Counted from the first letter of the stretch, positions 1 through 12,207 are shown. The stretch is DNA of 64,000 nucleotides from Tretioscincus oriximinensis (GCA_022410635.1 JAJVDF010000165.1:938434-1002433); one strand, 5' to 3'. The notes: a model not told the origin generated them from the sequence alone. Numbers and translations are program-made.

Positions 1-265
1 ACAGGTTTATGGACACTAAAGGTATAAATGGATACTAAGATAGTTGTCTGGATGTAGCCTCCGAGATGGAGCAACAGGCAGGACTTTTGAAATACCATTT
101 GCAGGGAGTCACGAACAGGAGCAGCATATTTTGCTTTCCTCTGTTCGGACTGCCCAGGTGCATCTGGTGGGCCTCTGTGTGACACAGAATGCTGGACTCG
201 ATGGGCTGTGGCCTGATCCAGTATGGCTCTTCTTATGTTCTTATGTTCTCTTTTTGAAGGCACTT
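1..265 (+). mobile_element. CR1-clade LINE 3' end, TTCTTATG-tailed subfamily
   Basis: Matches a repeat seen many times in this window: GGATACTAAG..., GATGGAGCAACAGGCAG, AATACCATTTGCAGGGAGT, TGCTGGACTCGATGGGCTG, ending in two TTCTTATG units. It is the 3' UTR of a CR1-like non-LTR element, truncated by the window edge. Confidence 0.8.
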
Positions 266-372
266 TCTATTTTTATTTGTTCTATTTTAATCTGTATTAT
301 GGGTTTTTTTATTATGATCTTCCCTGAGACCTTTGGGTATAGGGCAGAATATAAACATCAACAAATTAACCA
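266..372 (+). mobile_element. L2-like LINE 3' tail
   Basis: The stretch CCTGAGACCTTTGGGTATAG then GGCAGAATATAAACATCAAC is the usual L2-type 3' end (CCCTGAG...GGG.AGGGC.GTATAAA), inside GALNT2 intron 1, directly after the CR1 fragment. Confidence 0.6.
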
Positions 373-1179
373 TTGGAAGACTACCTCTGCTTTTGCAGTG
401 ATGTAACTAAAATTCCAGTCTTCAAGGTAATAAAGACGCTTTCAATTTTGGTTACTTTCTGAAAACACAAGCCTTTAGTTACGTTCAAGAATCAGATCAG
501 ACAGCTACTTTTATTTTTAGCTTTCTAAAACTTAAATACTCATCGCAGAAACCAAAGGCACACACTTGTATCACATTCATATCATACATGGGGTTTGATT
601 AAAGTGCTCCAGCATTTTAGATTCTTTTTGCCTTTCTTTTTAATGAATACTGCTTAGAATAAGTCAGTGTATCTGAAAGAGATGAAGCAGCTGATCACTG
701 ATGAAAATACAAGTCAATAGATAGATAATACTTTAACCACAAGGCCAGACTGGTTTCAGATGAAAAATAAAAGGTGAAAAAATGAATTTGTTTTTTTGTT
801 TCTTGAAGAAAATATATGCATGTTTTGTAATTTGTTGTTACAATTTTGCTCAAAAAGATCAAGAACAAGTCAACAGGAAATAGGAAAGGGAGAGGAATTT
901 CTAGAGAAACAGTTTCAGCAATGAAAATTAGAAGGAAAAAATTGTGTATTAGAGAAATATTCATTAGAGGGTTTCCCATCTTGGAAGGGAGAGGTCATAA
1001 GCAAGACATTTAGGAAATATTCTGCTTCTTTAGAACCATGTATGAAGTTTCTCCTCCTCAAAGATAATGCATTTGTAGACTCCGGAACAAACAGCCAAAG
1101 ATATTCTTAGCAAATATGAGAGTGGAAGGGATCTTGCTTTTTTTACTTTCTGTTTTAGCTTCAAGGATCTTGTATCTTA
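373..1179. other. GALNT2 intron 1, no recognised element
   Basis: AT-rich intronic DNA. I see no gene, repeat or TIR pair here. Confidence 0.5.
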
Positions 1180-1642
1180 GACTGACCAGATTTTCTGTGG
1201 CCCAAACTGTGGTAATTAATGTTCATACTGATTTGCATATTCGTTACCCGCCAACATGCATACCCCTCCAAAATCCCCACCCAAGAAATCCGTGAAGCAT
1301 GCAAGAATTTTTTGAAGCAGGAGAGAATTTTTACTGAGGGTTGATTTTTTACAACCTGAAATCCTCCTCTGAAATCCCTGCCTGAGAAACTCATGAAGCG
1401 CTTTAGAATTTTTTGAAGTGTGTGAGAAAATTTTATTTTTATTATTTTTTACTGAGGGGAGGGTGTCTTCAGGAGCTGGTCCTGGTTTCCAGAGCCCCCT
1501 AATGGTGGTGCAGTGAATTTTAAAAGATGCAATTTTAATTTTTTTTCCAAAAAGTTTTTTTTCCTCTCAGCAAAAAATGGCACATTCCCTCCCCCCCCTA
1601 GAAGGGCAGGGTAGACCCCCCAAAAGGATTATCTGGTCAGCC
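1180..1642. mobile_element. TIR element with TA target duplication
   Basis: Left end GACTGACCAGATTTTCTGTG and right end (reverse complement) GGCTGACCAGATAATCCTTT share an 11/12-bp inverted repeat. TA flanks both sides (1178-1179 and 1643-1644). No transposase ORF. The interior has two diverged direct copies (near 1262-1347 and 1369-1460) built around AGAATTTTTTGAAG and TTTACTGAGGG. Best read as a non-autonomous DNA transposon with mariner-type target preference; family not recognised. Confidence 0.5.
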
Positions 1643-2769
1643 TATTTTACCCCAATCTCCCATTCAGATACTAGCTAGGCCTGAATCTGCTTAGTTTTAA
1701 AATTTAGGCAAAATTATCCAGGGCTTGCCTAATGTAGGAAATAAATTATCACAAAAGATTATATGGCAAAGAGAGGAGCTATATAAAATAACAGTTTTAA
1801 CAAGGGTAACATGAAGCAAACAACTTCTGCTGAAATGATATTTTTTAATAATTTTTTTTCCTTTATTTGATACGGGTTTTCTCTGTTTTTACAATCAGCT
1901 ATGCATTGTTTATTACTATGTAGATCTTTTATAAAATGTATAGGACTACAGTCATCTTTTTCATCTGGTAACTTTAATAAATGTGATTATGTGATAATTG
2001 GAAGGTATCACATGATACTTGTATATTAGAAAAAAACCTCTACAAAATACCTGGGTTAAAATAGAGAGCAGAACTAAAACAATACTGAGAGCAGAACTAA
2101 AACAATACAACCTGTCTTCTGCCAAGTGATGGATTCCAAAAAGGGTTGCAGAGTGCTCAAAGAAGCATGAAGTACTAGGGAAAGTTTAATTACCTTGATG
2201 TAACTGGATAAAAATGGCTCCTGCTGGCTTGTCTTGCTGACATTTTTTAAAAAAGTAGTGAAAGGAACAAGGAGACGCCTATTCTTTATTTTATTCTTAC
2301 AGAAGAAAAGACAGTGACCGAGGTGATCTTAGAAGGAGCATCAGGGTAAAATATGATGATGTCACTGATTTTAAAGACAGCTAAATCCAAACATGGACCT
2401 AGGGATTTTGGAAAGCAGATTTTAATCAGCTCAGAACAATGATAAATATGTTTTTTATGAGAGGAAAGACTGAAAGGGAAAAGAGTAAAAAAAAAAACAG
2501 TGGGAGTACCTAAAATGGAAGATACTTAAGGCTTGATTTATATCAATTTCTATGAGGAATGAAAAAGAAACACAGAAGAAGGCCCAGTAATGATCTGGAA
2601 ACTAAAAAGAGAAAGTATAAAAAGTGGAAGAGAGGACAAATTATAAGGGGTTTTATATGGACAAACTGCACAGAAAAGGTATCAGCAAGTTTAAGGGTTA
2701 GTGTGAATGTAAATATTAATGGAAGCTTTAAGTTGGATTAGACATATGCCTACTAGAATGAGGGACAAT
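1643..2769. other. GALNT2 intron 1, no recognised element
   Basis: AT-rich intronic sequence. A 20-base phrase (GAGAGCAGAACTAAAACAAT) is repeated in tandem at about 2064-2106. Otherwise nothing identified. Confidence 0.5.
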
Positions 2770-2885
2770 CAGGATGCCTTTAAAAGGTCCTTTGCAGAGA
2801 CAAACGAGCAGGTGGATGTTTTGCCTTTATCTTCTGCATGAGAGTCACTGTGGGAGACAGGATGCTGGACTAGATAGGCTGTGTC
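2770..2885 (+). mobile_element. CR1-clade 3' fragment
   Basis: Diverged copy of the same 3' region (GCAGGTGGATGTTTTGCC ... GATGCTGGACTAGATAGGCT). Short and partial. Confidence 0.6.
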
Positions 2886-2949
2886 TAGAAATTGAACTTA
2901 GTAGTATATGTATACTACTATAAAGTGTAAGTCTTTATACTTTATACTT

Positions 2950-5225
2950 AACTGGAAGTGCTGATGAGGAATCTGAGCTTCGGGGAGTAATTTGCATATT
3001 CCAGGTGCATGCTGGGAAGAAGCTAAAATACTCACCGTGAGACAAAAGAACACTGGATTTGGTCACTAGGGAAACGGGAATTCACCAGCCCAAATTTTTC
3101 ATGCCGCGCACATTTTTTAGACTTAGAAAGTGAAAATCTCTTCAGTGAAAAGCTTCTAAAATCTCAGTGTCTTCCTTTAACCAACATGGAAGAGAACAGC
3201 GACCCCATGGTCTTCTGCAGTGAATGTAATATTTTTACAGTACTGCCAGAAGAGAAGACAAACTTCATCTGCCACAAATGCAAGCTTGTGTCAGTGCTGG
3301 AAGAAAAGATGTGAAGTCTCGAGGAGAGAGTGTCCACTCTGAAACTCATTAGGGATGCAGAAGACCAAACAGAAGAGTCCCTTCTGATTCATGAAGAGAA
3401 AAAAAAATCCTAGCATACCAGTAGAAGCAGCGGAATGGAAACATGTCACTCAGACAAGAAGGAGGGGTAGGAGGCTGTCAGCACCTATACAGCTTAAGAA
3501 CTGATACCAGGTTCTCATGCAAGAGAACAATGAAGAGGAGAAAAATTATACATCTAGATCACACATGAGGAGCAGTCCAATTAGCACTCAGAAATCTCTT
3601 GGACTGAGGAAATGAACTGCCCCAGAGAAGAAGAAGAAAAGGAGTGTGGTGGTTGTGGGGGATTCCCTATTGAGAGGAATAGAAGTGGCTGTTATAACTT
3701 CACGAGAAGTATGCTGTCTTCCAGGAGCTTTAAAGCAGAAGGGGAAGGGAAGTAAAAGGGCAGGTAAACATGCTCAGCCAATGAATGCAGAGGGCAATCT
3801 TGCTGGCCAAATAAAAAAAGAAGAAGAAAGGCAAAACGTTTGGGAGAGGCCAAGAGAAGACAAGCTAAATCACAAACTAAAATGCTTCTACACTAATGCA
3901 CATAGCATGGGAAACAAACAAGAAGAACTGGAGTTCCCCAAAGAAGAAAACATGGGAAGTATCTAAGGAGGCCTCAGTGGTTGAACCCAAATCTTAATAA
4001 CTTACTAAAAGGAAAAAAAACACAGTTTATGAAATGGAAGAAGGGACATTTCTAAGGAAAGGATATAAGGCAGTCTGCAGCAACTGTAGGGCAAGTGTCA
4101 GAAAAGCTAAAGCTAAATATGAACTGAGTCTCGTAAGAAATGTAAAAAGCAATAATAAAAGGTTTTGGGGATACGTCAAAAGAAAAAGAAGAGCTAAAGA
4201 TGCTATAGAAGTTACACAGAGGGAAAATTGTGGATTGATCAAAAACAATACTGAGAGAGCTGAACTTCTGAACACTTATTTTACATCTTTTTTCTGAAAA
4301 AGGACCTACAGCAACAGCTGGCCTTCATTCTGCTATTGAAGGAACAAAAGAATCGAAACACTTAATAGACAGAGAAAAGGTGAGGGAACTCTTAGCTAAT
4401 TTAAATGAATTCAAGTCTCCAGGCCCAGATGAACTACATCCCAGGACACTGAAGGAACTAGCAGAAGTAATAGCAGAACCACTTGCAGTGATCTTTGAAA
4501 ATTCTTGGACAACAGGAGAAGCCCCAGTAGAATGGAGAATGACAAATGTTGCCCCTATCTTCAAAAAAGGGTAAAAAGGTGGAACCAAGAAACTACAGGC
4601 CTGTGAGTCTGACTTCAATAACAGGAAAGTTACTTGAACAAGTTATAAAGCAGCATGTATGCAGTAATTAACCAGAGCCAACGTGGATTTGTAACAAACA
4701 GACTAATCTAATTTCTTTCTATGATAGAATCACCAAATGGGTTAATCAGGGAAATGCAGTAGACGTGGTATATCTTGACTTCAGTAAAGCATTTGACAAA
4801 GTATCTTCATTCCATCTTTATTGAGGAGGATGGACAATTCCCCTATGAGGAACGGTTAAATGATCTAGGGATGTTTAGTCTGTAAAAGAGAAGACTGAGA
4901 GAAAACTTGATAGCTGTCTACAAAAATCTGAAGGGCTGTCACAGAACAGAGGGATCAGCATTGTTCTCATTGGCACATGGAAGGACTAGAAACAATGGAA
5001 TGAAACTGCAAGGGAATAGATTTAGATTAGATATCAGAAAAAACTTTCTATCTGTCAGGGTGATAAACCAGTGGATCAGTTTGCCACAGGAGATGGTGAG
5101 TTCACCTTCACTGGAAGTCTTCAAACAGTCATCTTTCTGGGATGGTGTAGTGAATCCTGCATTGAGCAGGGCGTTGGACTTGATGACCCTGGAGGTCCCT
5201 TCCAACTCTATAATTCTATGATTTG
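2950..5225 (+). mobile_element. CR1 LINE, decayed and internally deleted, ATTCTATG-tailed
   Basis: A near full-length relic. Order along the + strand: 5' region; an ORF1-like part with the phrase VVVVGDSLLRGIE (about 3640); ORF2 endonuclease start KCFYTNAHSMGNKQEELE (about 3880); a linker with NKRFWGYVKRKRRAKDAI; reverse transcriptase pieces ANLNEFKSPGPDELHPRTLK, EWRMTNVAPIFKKG and VDVVYLDFSKAFDKV; then a jump to the ORF2 C terminus (RLDIRKNFLSVRVINQWISL). It ends CCAACTCTATAATTCTATGA, the diagnostic CR1 3' end. Frameshifts, stops and a deletion of most of RT near 4808 show it is dead. Confidence 0.9.
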
Positions 5226-5423
5226 AGTTCAAATTTTAGAAACAAATAAATTGAGCCTTATATGTCTCTATGAACTTGTTAAGAATTTGTTACACATAGG
5301 ACAAAAGAGTTGTATAGTGTTTTAAGTGTAAGGAGGAAGATGTTTGACCTGAAACATGCAACGTGTCTTGGAATTCTACTTATTAGAAAACATACTGTAA
5401 GATGTTGTTCCAACACTTGGATT

Positions 5424-5858
5424 GTGATCACACTTGGGCTTGACGCACACCCCAATGTGAAGCGGGAGCCAACCGTTTGTATTGTGTTACCATAAAAATG
5501 GTATCCAAAGTGTTCCTGCGTCAATCAAAACGCACATCACCACTTCCTGCTGCGTCATCACAGCTCTCTTGAAATTGGCGCTAAGAGGTTGGGGAATCAA
5601 CAGGCAAGGCAAGCAGAGGAACGGGGTGAGTGAATCTGGAGGGAAAGGCAGGAAAAGGGGCTAAGGAATCGGCAGGCAAGGTAAGAAGGGGAAAGGTGCA
5701 AAGGAATCAGGAGGGAAAGACACGGGGGGCGAGGGAATCGGGAAAGGCAGCAAAAGGGGCGAATGAATGGGGACTTCCTACGCCCTCACTTCACTTTCAA
5801 AACGGAGTGGAAAATTCCATTTTCCACTCCGTGATAAAGTCCTAGTGCAATCACAGCA
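5424..5858. mobile_element. Possible MITE with imperfect TIRs and internal minisatellite
   Basis: Left end TTGTGATCACACTTGGGCTT resembles the reverse complement of the right end, CTGTGATTGCACTAGGACTT. The core (about 5590-5775) is purine-rich with diverged repeats of a GGAATC..GGCAGG..AAGGGG kind. A perfect 12-bp inverted repeat (CGGAGTGGAAAA, 5-base loop) lies near the right end at 5804-5832. Class unknown. Confidence 0.4.
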
Positions 5859-5984
5859 ATACTTTATATCCATCTTCATTCTTAAAAAACTGGAATAAAC
5901 CATATGAATAAGGGAAATGAAAGAAACCTGGTCGAGAATATATAATTATTTAAGCCAGGAAATAGTACAACCCTCATTAAAGTA

Positions 5985-6244
5985 CAGTGGTACCTCGGTT
6001 CTCGAACGCCTTGAAAGTCGACCAAATCGGTGTTTGACCGGCAGATTCCAGAAACTTTTGTCCTGGAATCCGAACACCGATTTGGAACTCAAACTTCCTT
6101 CGGTGTTCTTTCGCCCAGGCGCGCCTTGCTGAGGTCATCAGAGTGCGTTTTTTCGGCCCGGCGCGCCTTGCTTCGGTTCTCGAACAAATTGGTTCTCAAC
6201 CGTCCTGCCGGAACGAATTGTGTTCGAGAACCGAGGTACCACTG
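5985..6244. mobile_element. Tigger-like (TcMar) MITE, 260 bp, perfect 23-bp TIRs
   Basis: CAGTGGTACCTCGGTTCTCG at 5985 is mirrored exactly by the right end; the TIRs match over 23 bp (5985-6007 and 6222-6244) with TA on both sides (5983-5984, 6245-6246). CpG-rich interior with a further inverted repeat around CAAATCGGTGTT / AACACCGATTTG. No transposase. The CAGxxxTACCTCG start is characteristic of the Tigger group. Confidence 0.85.
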
Positions 6245-6246
6245 TA

Positions 6247-7329
6247 TATTCTAAGGTTGATGTATGAAATGTAATTAATGAAAGTAAAGGAATATATAGA
6301 CTACCACCCAAGATGGAAAATGTTACACCTACAGCCTGGGGGAAGGGGAGGGAAACTGGGGACTGGAGAGGGGGAAGAGGAATGGAAAAAGGTGCTTGTG
6401 TATGTATGTAGGTAGGTATGTAGGTAGGTATACAAGAAGAAAAAACTAATAAAAAGAAAAAAAGATATATAGGGGTATTCAATTTTGAAGGAAACATTAA
6501 ACTTCTTCAAATATTTGAAAGAATGTATTAGAGAAGGGGTCATGACTTGTTCTCTGTCATTCTGAGATCCAAGATGAGAAATCATAAACTTAAATTAGAA
6601 AGTGAGAATTGTGTTGAATACTGGAGAAATATTTGTGCAATAGTTCAGTAGTGGTTTTTAATCACCATGGAGATGTGATAGTTTCTCATTTCTGTTAAGT
6701 GGATAGAGCAAAGGTGAATAATAGCTTCAAAGAAAATTCAAGATTAAGAGTAAAACGCAGATTTGATTATTGTTGTTTGTATTTTGTATATTAATGTGTC
6801 AAAATCACCCTGTATAAGTCCCAAGTACAAGGATACAGAGACTTGCTTCTCTAATAGCATGTCAACATTTATTGATAAAGTATCACACAGAAATGACAAT
6901 ACATGCTTGGCTAATAAACACTTCAATCCAAAATTTAACACTTTGGAATTCCTGCACAAGAACTTACGCTTTGTGCCTATTTCTAACTTGATCGGAGCGA
7001 TACGCGAAAACACCATTTATCTCAGAATAAACTGTTGCTAGGATATTCAAGCATTGTTCTGGAGAGCCCCCAACCTTTCGTGTCAGTGGCTGCATGCATG
7101 TGTGTGCACAAATTTGACATGAGAGGATGAAACAACCGAGAGGATGGAAGTTGTTTCTATAGGCTTCTGCGATGAGATTGAGGAGCATTGGCCATGGAAT
7201 GTAGACATTTCATGTGCACAGACACGTGATTGCTATATTCCAGAATATAGTTTTATTCCGATTTTTACGTCGTGGTGTGCAAGCAGCCTCAATCCCATTT
7301 TTCTTTCTACCTCAGATACTGTTTTGATA
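6247..7329. other. GALNT2 intron 1, mostly unassigned
   Basis: Contains a short (GTAGGTAT)n-like stretch at 6398-6432. The ORFs on both strands at 6744-7041 are reciprocal shadows without recognised homology. Confidence 0.4.
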
Positions 7330-7720
7330 TTATTTTTAATATATTAATTTTACTATGTAGTTTTTATTTTGGCTGCCCTGAGATCTTCGAGTATAGAGCG
7401 GGAAATAAGTATAAATAAATATTTTTTATTTATTTTATTTATTTATTTATAGTTATACTCTGCCCTATACCCGAAGGTCTCAGGGCGGTCAAAACAGTAA
7501 AACATCACTACAAAATTAAAACAGTATAAAACAATATTTAAAAGTAGGGACAGAGGTGACATTTCTTCAGCCAAAGGCCAGGTAAAAGAGATACGTCTTC
7601 AAGTATCTTCTAAAACCATACAACAATGATGACAGATGCACCTTGAGGAGGAGATTATTCCAAAGAAGGGGGGGCAACCACTGAGAAGGCCCTAAATTCC
7701 AAGCAGTCATTGTTAACCCA
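7330..7720. mobile_element. Two L2 3' tails in tail-to-tail order
   Basis: A short + strand tail (GGCTGCCCTGAGATCTTCGA ... ATAAATA, to about 7412) meets a longer - strand tail (7413-7720) whose + sequence reads ATACTCTGCCCTATACCCGA then AGGTCTCAGGGCGGTC. The - copy keeps the ORF2 end region (GAAGGCCTTCTCAGTGGTTG and TGGAATAATCTCC on its own strand). Confidence 0.75.
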
Positions 7721-9292
7721 CAAGTCAGCACTGTTAAAGAAAGAGATTGTGCACTAACAGTATTGGACTGTTTGGACTCTGGAGGAGTACATTAGTATAT
7801 GATCGTAGTTCTTTTTTTCCTATGGCCATCTTTTCAGAATATGGTTGTGGTGGGAGTACTGTTATATTTGTTGTTCTTCTTTTGGTAGAATGTATGTAGA
7901 CACACTGTAGAATACATTATAGTGCTTACTGTGGACTGGATTTTTTTTGAGACGCATAAGATTACAGTGGTTTGGGGCATATAATTCTGTATTTTATTGG
8001 TATTTTGGTTCATTCCCCATTTTTTACCAGCAATAATGAGCTTGGAATTTATCCAGTTAATTCTATTTACCATTATCCTGTCTCTACAACAAGGGAAAAG
8101 CAGAATCAGTAAAATATGCAAGCATGCCCAGATGGCTATCAGAAATCCTGAAAGATGAGAAGGTAGTGACCAAGCTGACATAATGGAGCCATTAAATCAT
8201 ATAGTGCTTATGAGTGAAACTTAGAGAGGAAATCCACCGCTTGCTGTGGCATTCTTTCAGTTTCTTGTGGTGAAGACCTAATGTCTGGGCAGAGAACCTT
8301 AGCCCTATGAGGTTATGTAATGATCACTTGGTGTTCAATGGAGTTTATGAACTTGAGCAGCAAGCAACTTCTATGTCAAGTCTTCCATGCTGATATTGCT
8401 CAGGTTGTAAATGTCTTGGATTTAATTTATAATAGAAGGGACAACTGGCTCAAAGGATTTTTCTTTCTTGTTTCTACACTGTTCAAAACTGGAAGCAGTG
8501 ATTGAGCTTGTGTGGAAAGACAACATCACAACTTAATTTATTAATATATGGGTCCCCCAAACTTTGAAATAGCATCCTTGTGGTGATACATCAGGCACAA
8601 CCCTTATATGGTTTTCAGAATCTGGCTAAAACCTACTTGTTTATTCTGGTCTTTGCTTCCTAAGTCATGGTAACAACTCTGCCAGGATGGGAGGGAGAGA
8701 GTATCAAGTAGCTAAAAATATATATTTTGCTACATACAGATTGAATGTTATATTTTTAACTATTAAAATATTTAATGATTAAAGATCACCTACTGCCTAC
8801 TGTCTGTCTATTTGAAAGGCCTATCTTTTGTGGTAATTTTGTCAGAATATAGTGTAGTGGCTTCCACCAGTCAGGAGCAATTTCAGTTTAAACTAAGTGG
8901 AATACAGAGGAGCACCAGTTCATTCCCCAGGCTCCCGCCCCCCCAGGAGTGGGCAATGTTAAACAACCAGATAGAAGTGTCCATAGAAGTGACCATGTGG
9001 CTATCCAGGAATCAGCCATGACTCAGTAACACAGAACACAGACTTCTACTTACAAATAAAGTGCCTGTAAATGCATAATCCGTCTCTATTGTTTTCTGAC
9101 TTAAGTTTATATTGTATAATTATTGTACATTTTTATATTGTATGTTTATATTGCATATAAATATAAGTATATATTTAGTTTATATAGAAATTATATATAT
9201 ATTGGTTATAAAAAGTTATAATAACTATTTTTCCCTTTTTAGAGAAAAACCTGAAGTGTTGATTTAATGATAAATCTTTTTTCTCTCCCTAG
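7721..9292. other. GALNT2 intron 1, end
   Basis: AT-rich DNA up to the exon 2 acceptor. I see no confident element. AT-rich stretch with ATATAT near 9170-9200. Confidence 0.4.
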
Positions 9293-9386
9293 GATGATCC
9301 AAATAACATTCATATATTACAAAAGAAAGATCAACGGAATAATAATGGGGATGAAAAGTCACAAAGCATGGAGACTCTGCCCCCAG
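9293..9386 (+). CDS. GALNT2: GALNT2 exon 2 (stem region)
   Basis: First GALNT2 exon in the window. The enzyme is a type II Golgi membrane protein that transfers GalNAc from UDP-GalNAc to Ser/Thr, the first step of mucin-type O-glycosylation. This 94-base exon opens in phase 0 after an acceptor ending TCTCCCTAG and ends with one base of a Gly codon before GTATTA. It encodes the poorly conserved stem (DDPNNIHILQKKDQ...) and ends in the conserved stretch SQSMETLPPG, which matches human GALNT2 from memory. If exon 1 gives 42 residues as in human, these are residues 43-74. Exon 1 (start codon, cytoplasmic tail, membrane anchor) is not in the window and should lie upstream. Confidence 0.93.
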
Positions 9387-9649
9387 GTATTAAAACAATG
9401 CATGTTATCTTTATAATAAAATGAAAGGTAACATCTGTCATTCATAATAAGAAATGTATTTGAAAATTCAGTGCTAACTATCTTCTGGTAAGCCTGATGA
9501 ATTACGTGAGGTTTCAGAAAAAGTGTATATGGGATTATACTTTCTGGCATGGCTTGGTTTTCTGTAATTAACTCAAAGTAATGCTGAGAATTTGTAATCA
9601 GCAGTATTTGTTTCCAAGCCACAATGCTGAAAAAGTTAGTGTCCATTTA

Positions 9650-9750
9650 GAGTATTTATTTATTTACATTTCTATACTAGTCTATACTCAAAGATCTCAG
9701 TCTGGTTGAACTAAGGACCTGAGACTTAAAAACACAAAAACAATGCAGAG
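9650..9750 (-). mobile_element. L2 3' tail fragment
   Basis: TATTTATTTATTTACATTTC then TATACTCAAAGATCTCAGTC is a diverged L2 3' end in reverse orientation within intron 2. Confidence 0.55.
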
Positions 9751-10680
9751 TGACATCTTTTGATTTCAGCATGCTTGTTCAATGAGCTCTTAAGGGCAAA
9801 GAGGAGAAAGTAATCTCACTAGTCTATCAGTCTACGTTTTATATAGTGGGTTTTATAAAAAAACCATTTATTTTATTCAACTCTTCAATGCTAGCAAATA
9901 CTAGCATTTTTCCCTGGTTACTGTGGATGACTGGGCTATATTTCTCATCACTGCCAGAAACAATTTCTGAAAAAAAGAAATGTGTCATAGGGCGGATAAC
10001 TGACCCTAGGGCTGATCAAAAATATTTGCCATTACACATTTGTGGGAAAGGGATATTGTAGTACAAAAATGGAAGTGTGTGCACTTCTAGGTATTAGTAT
10101 AGCGCATCAATGTCAAGATTGTGTTGTGTACGTTAAAGCAAAATTATTCTCCCCTTTTTATTATTCTGTTAGGTAAGGATGTTGTGCTAGAAGGTTGGGG
10201 AGAGTAAGAAAGGAACAAATATTGCAAAATATTTGTTTTCTTCTAAGAAATTGAAAGCAAATTGACTGCTTTATTCAATGATATTAAAACTCAAAGTATA
10301 ATAATATGTGATCGAATGGTGGACCTGCAATTTAGCATATTGTTTGTGGGCAGTGAGATTTGGTTCCATATTTTGAGAGGGAGAAACAAGTCTATTACTC
10401 AAAATGGAAATATTCAGAAAAAAGGTGGGGAGGAGAAGTTATACACTGAATTTATTTTGGATCTAAATGTATTCAAATAATCTACACGTCCTCTTTTCTT
10501 TGTAAGGAGATTTGGTAAATTTATATTATTTATATTTAAAATATTTACTCATAGTTTCCTATTGCAATATAATCTTGAAGCACTTTACATAATATAGAGA
10601 ATAAAAACAGATTGCAGAGAAATTATTTTTTATTCAGTTTTCACTGAAGAGGATGGGGGGGGTATATATCTGATGAATAT
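9751..10680. other. GALNT2 intron 2, nothing recognised
   Basis: AT-rich intronic DNA without an element I can name. Confidence 0.4.
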
Positions 10681-10689
10681 AGAGAAAAA

Positions 10690-11112
10690 TTATTTTCTCT
10701 TTGTCACAAAACTAGGACCAGGGGGCATTCCTTAAAACTGATGGGCAGAAGAGTGAGGACAGGCAAAGGAAATAATTTTTTTCACTCATAGGATCATTAG
10801 TCTGTGGAATTTACTTTCAGAAGAGGTGGTAGTAGCTATCAGCCTAAATAACTTTAACACAGGGTTAGACAAAGACATAAATGTGACACCAAAGATATAA
10901 ATAGCTACTTGGATGGATCTCTTGATGCTGCCTCCAGGATGGAGCAACAGCCTGTATTCCTGACATACCGTTTACAGGGAGTGAAGAACAGGTGAATATT
11001 TTGCCATCTTCTGTTCAGATTGCCCAGGTGCAATTCATGGATCACTGTGAGTCAGAGTTCTGGACTAGATGAGCTTCAGCCCAATTTAGCAATGCTCCTC
11101 TTATGTTCTCAT
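10690..11112 (+). mobile_element. CR1-clade LINE 3' fragment (TTCTTATG subfamily)
   Basis: Has the ORF2 end (AGGACCAGGGGGCATTCCTT, CAGAAGAGGTGGTAGTAGCT) and 3' region (CCAGGATGGAGCAACAGCCT, GTTCTGGACTAGATGAGCTT), ending CTTATGTTCTCAT. Confidence 0.8.
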
Positions 11113-12080
11113 ATAAATGTAATTAAAATCTGGGATCGGGAAAACAATCACACACACTGGAAAATTGGATAAAAATAAGTTCTTCAATTGGCAATAATAA
11201 TTGGAAGAACAATAGAGAGTTCCTATTGCTTGACTATTGCTTATGTACAGAAATTCTTGTGCCAACCCTGATTTTCTACATATTTGGGTGGGTTATCTTC
11301 AAACGTCTGGCCAGAAGTCACACTGAAAGGGATTTGGTTTATGTAGGCTTTCAAGCACTTCCACCTAGAATCTGTGGTAGAAATGTATGCTTTCTACAAA
11401 AGCATTAAGCTGTAAATGTACATATGAGTCAGATTTTAAAACATTTTAAAGTATTTTTTATAATCTCTCATTTTCTCTATGTGGGTGGAATGTTCAGTGT
11501 AATAGCATAAACCTATTAAGAACAGAAACAGGTAGTAAAGAAAAAGAAGTCTGACAAAAATTCCTTTTCAAAGTTTAAATGCATTGCATTTTACAGAACT
11601 CTACATTCTTTTTTAATTTTGTAACTCTGTGTAACATAGCTTGAGAATGATACCTTATGGAATTAAGCCGTATCCGCGTTTGTGAGATAAAAATCTAAAC
11701 TTTCTCCTTGATGTAGAACACAGCAAAGATTAATGTTTAGCCTAGTGAATTAATTTGTCTGACCTATTTGAGTCACACTAATTCTTAAAATGTACTAATA
11801 ATTTATAACTATGCACTTTGTAATTAAAGCCTTGCAGGTCACCTTTTTAATAAAGTCATAATTAATATACCATAATCTTTCTATTAATTTTGAAAATAAA
11901 AAAATAATAAACTCATGACTAATGCAAGAACTAACAAAGGTTAAAGCAAATTCATGTGTTTCATATATGTTCTGTAATAGCTAATATTTCCTATCTGGCT
12001 GCTTTCTGGCAATGGCTGTTCCATTGATAACCTCAAAGTAAAGAACCTGATTATCTTAGTAGTGTTCATCACTCTTTATT
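11113..12080. other. GALNT2 intron 2, nothing recognised
   Basis: AT-rich intronic DNA; no element identified. Confidence 0.4.
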
Positions 12081-12087
12081 CAATTTC

Positions 12088-12207
12088 AGAGAAAAGGCTG
12101 TGTTAGTCTAGTAGAAAGTCCAGCAAAGGAGCTAGCAGCACTTTGAGACTAACTTGGGAAAAGTGGGTGGCATAAGCTTTCGTAGACACATCTACTTCTT
12201 CAGATTC
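12088..12207. mobile_element. Amniote interspersed repeat (GTGTTAGTCTAGTAGAAAGT type)
   Basis: GGCTGTGTTAGTCTAGTAGA, AAGTCCAGCAAAGGAGCTAG, GAGACTAAC..., GCATAAGCTTTCGTAGACAC then ACTTCTTCAGAT. Such units with CATAAGCTTTCGT...ACTTCTTCAGAT are widespread in amniotes. I cannot assign the class. A second copy is folded back on itself at 60095-60255. Confidence 0.65.

Noticed and set aside
3646..3966. Host gene in the 3.6-4.6 kb ORFs
   Set aside because: The translated pieces are CR1 ORF1/ORF2 and the unit ends in the CR1 tail.
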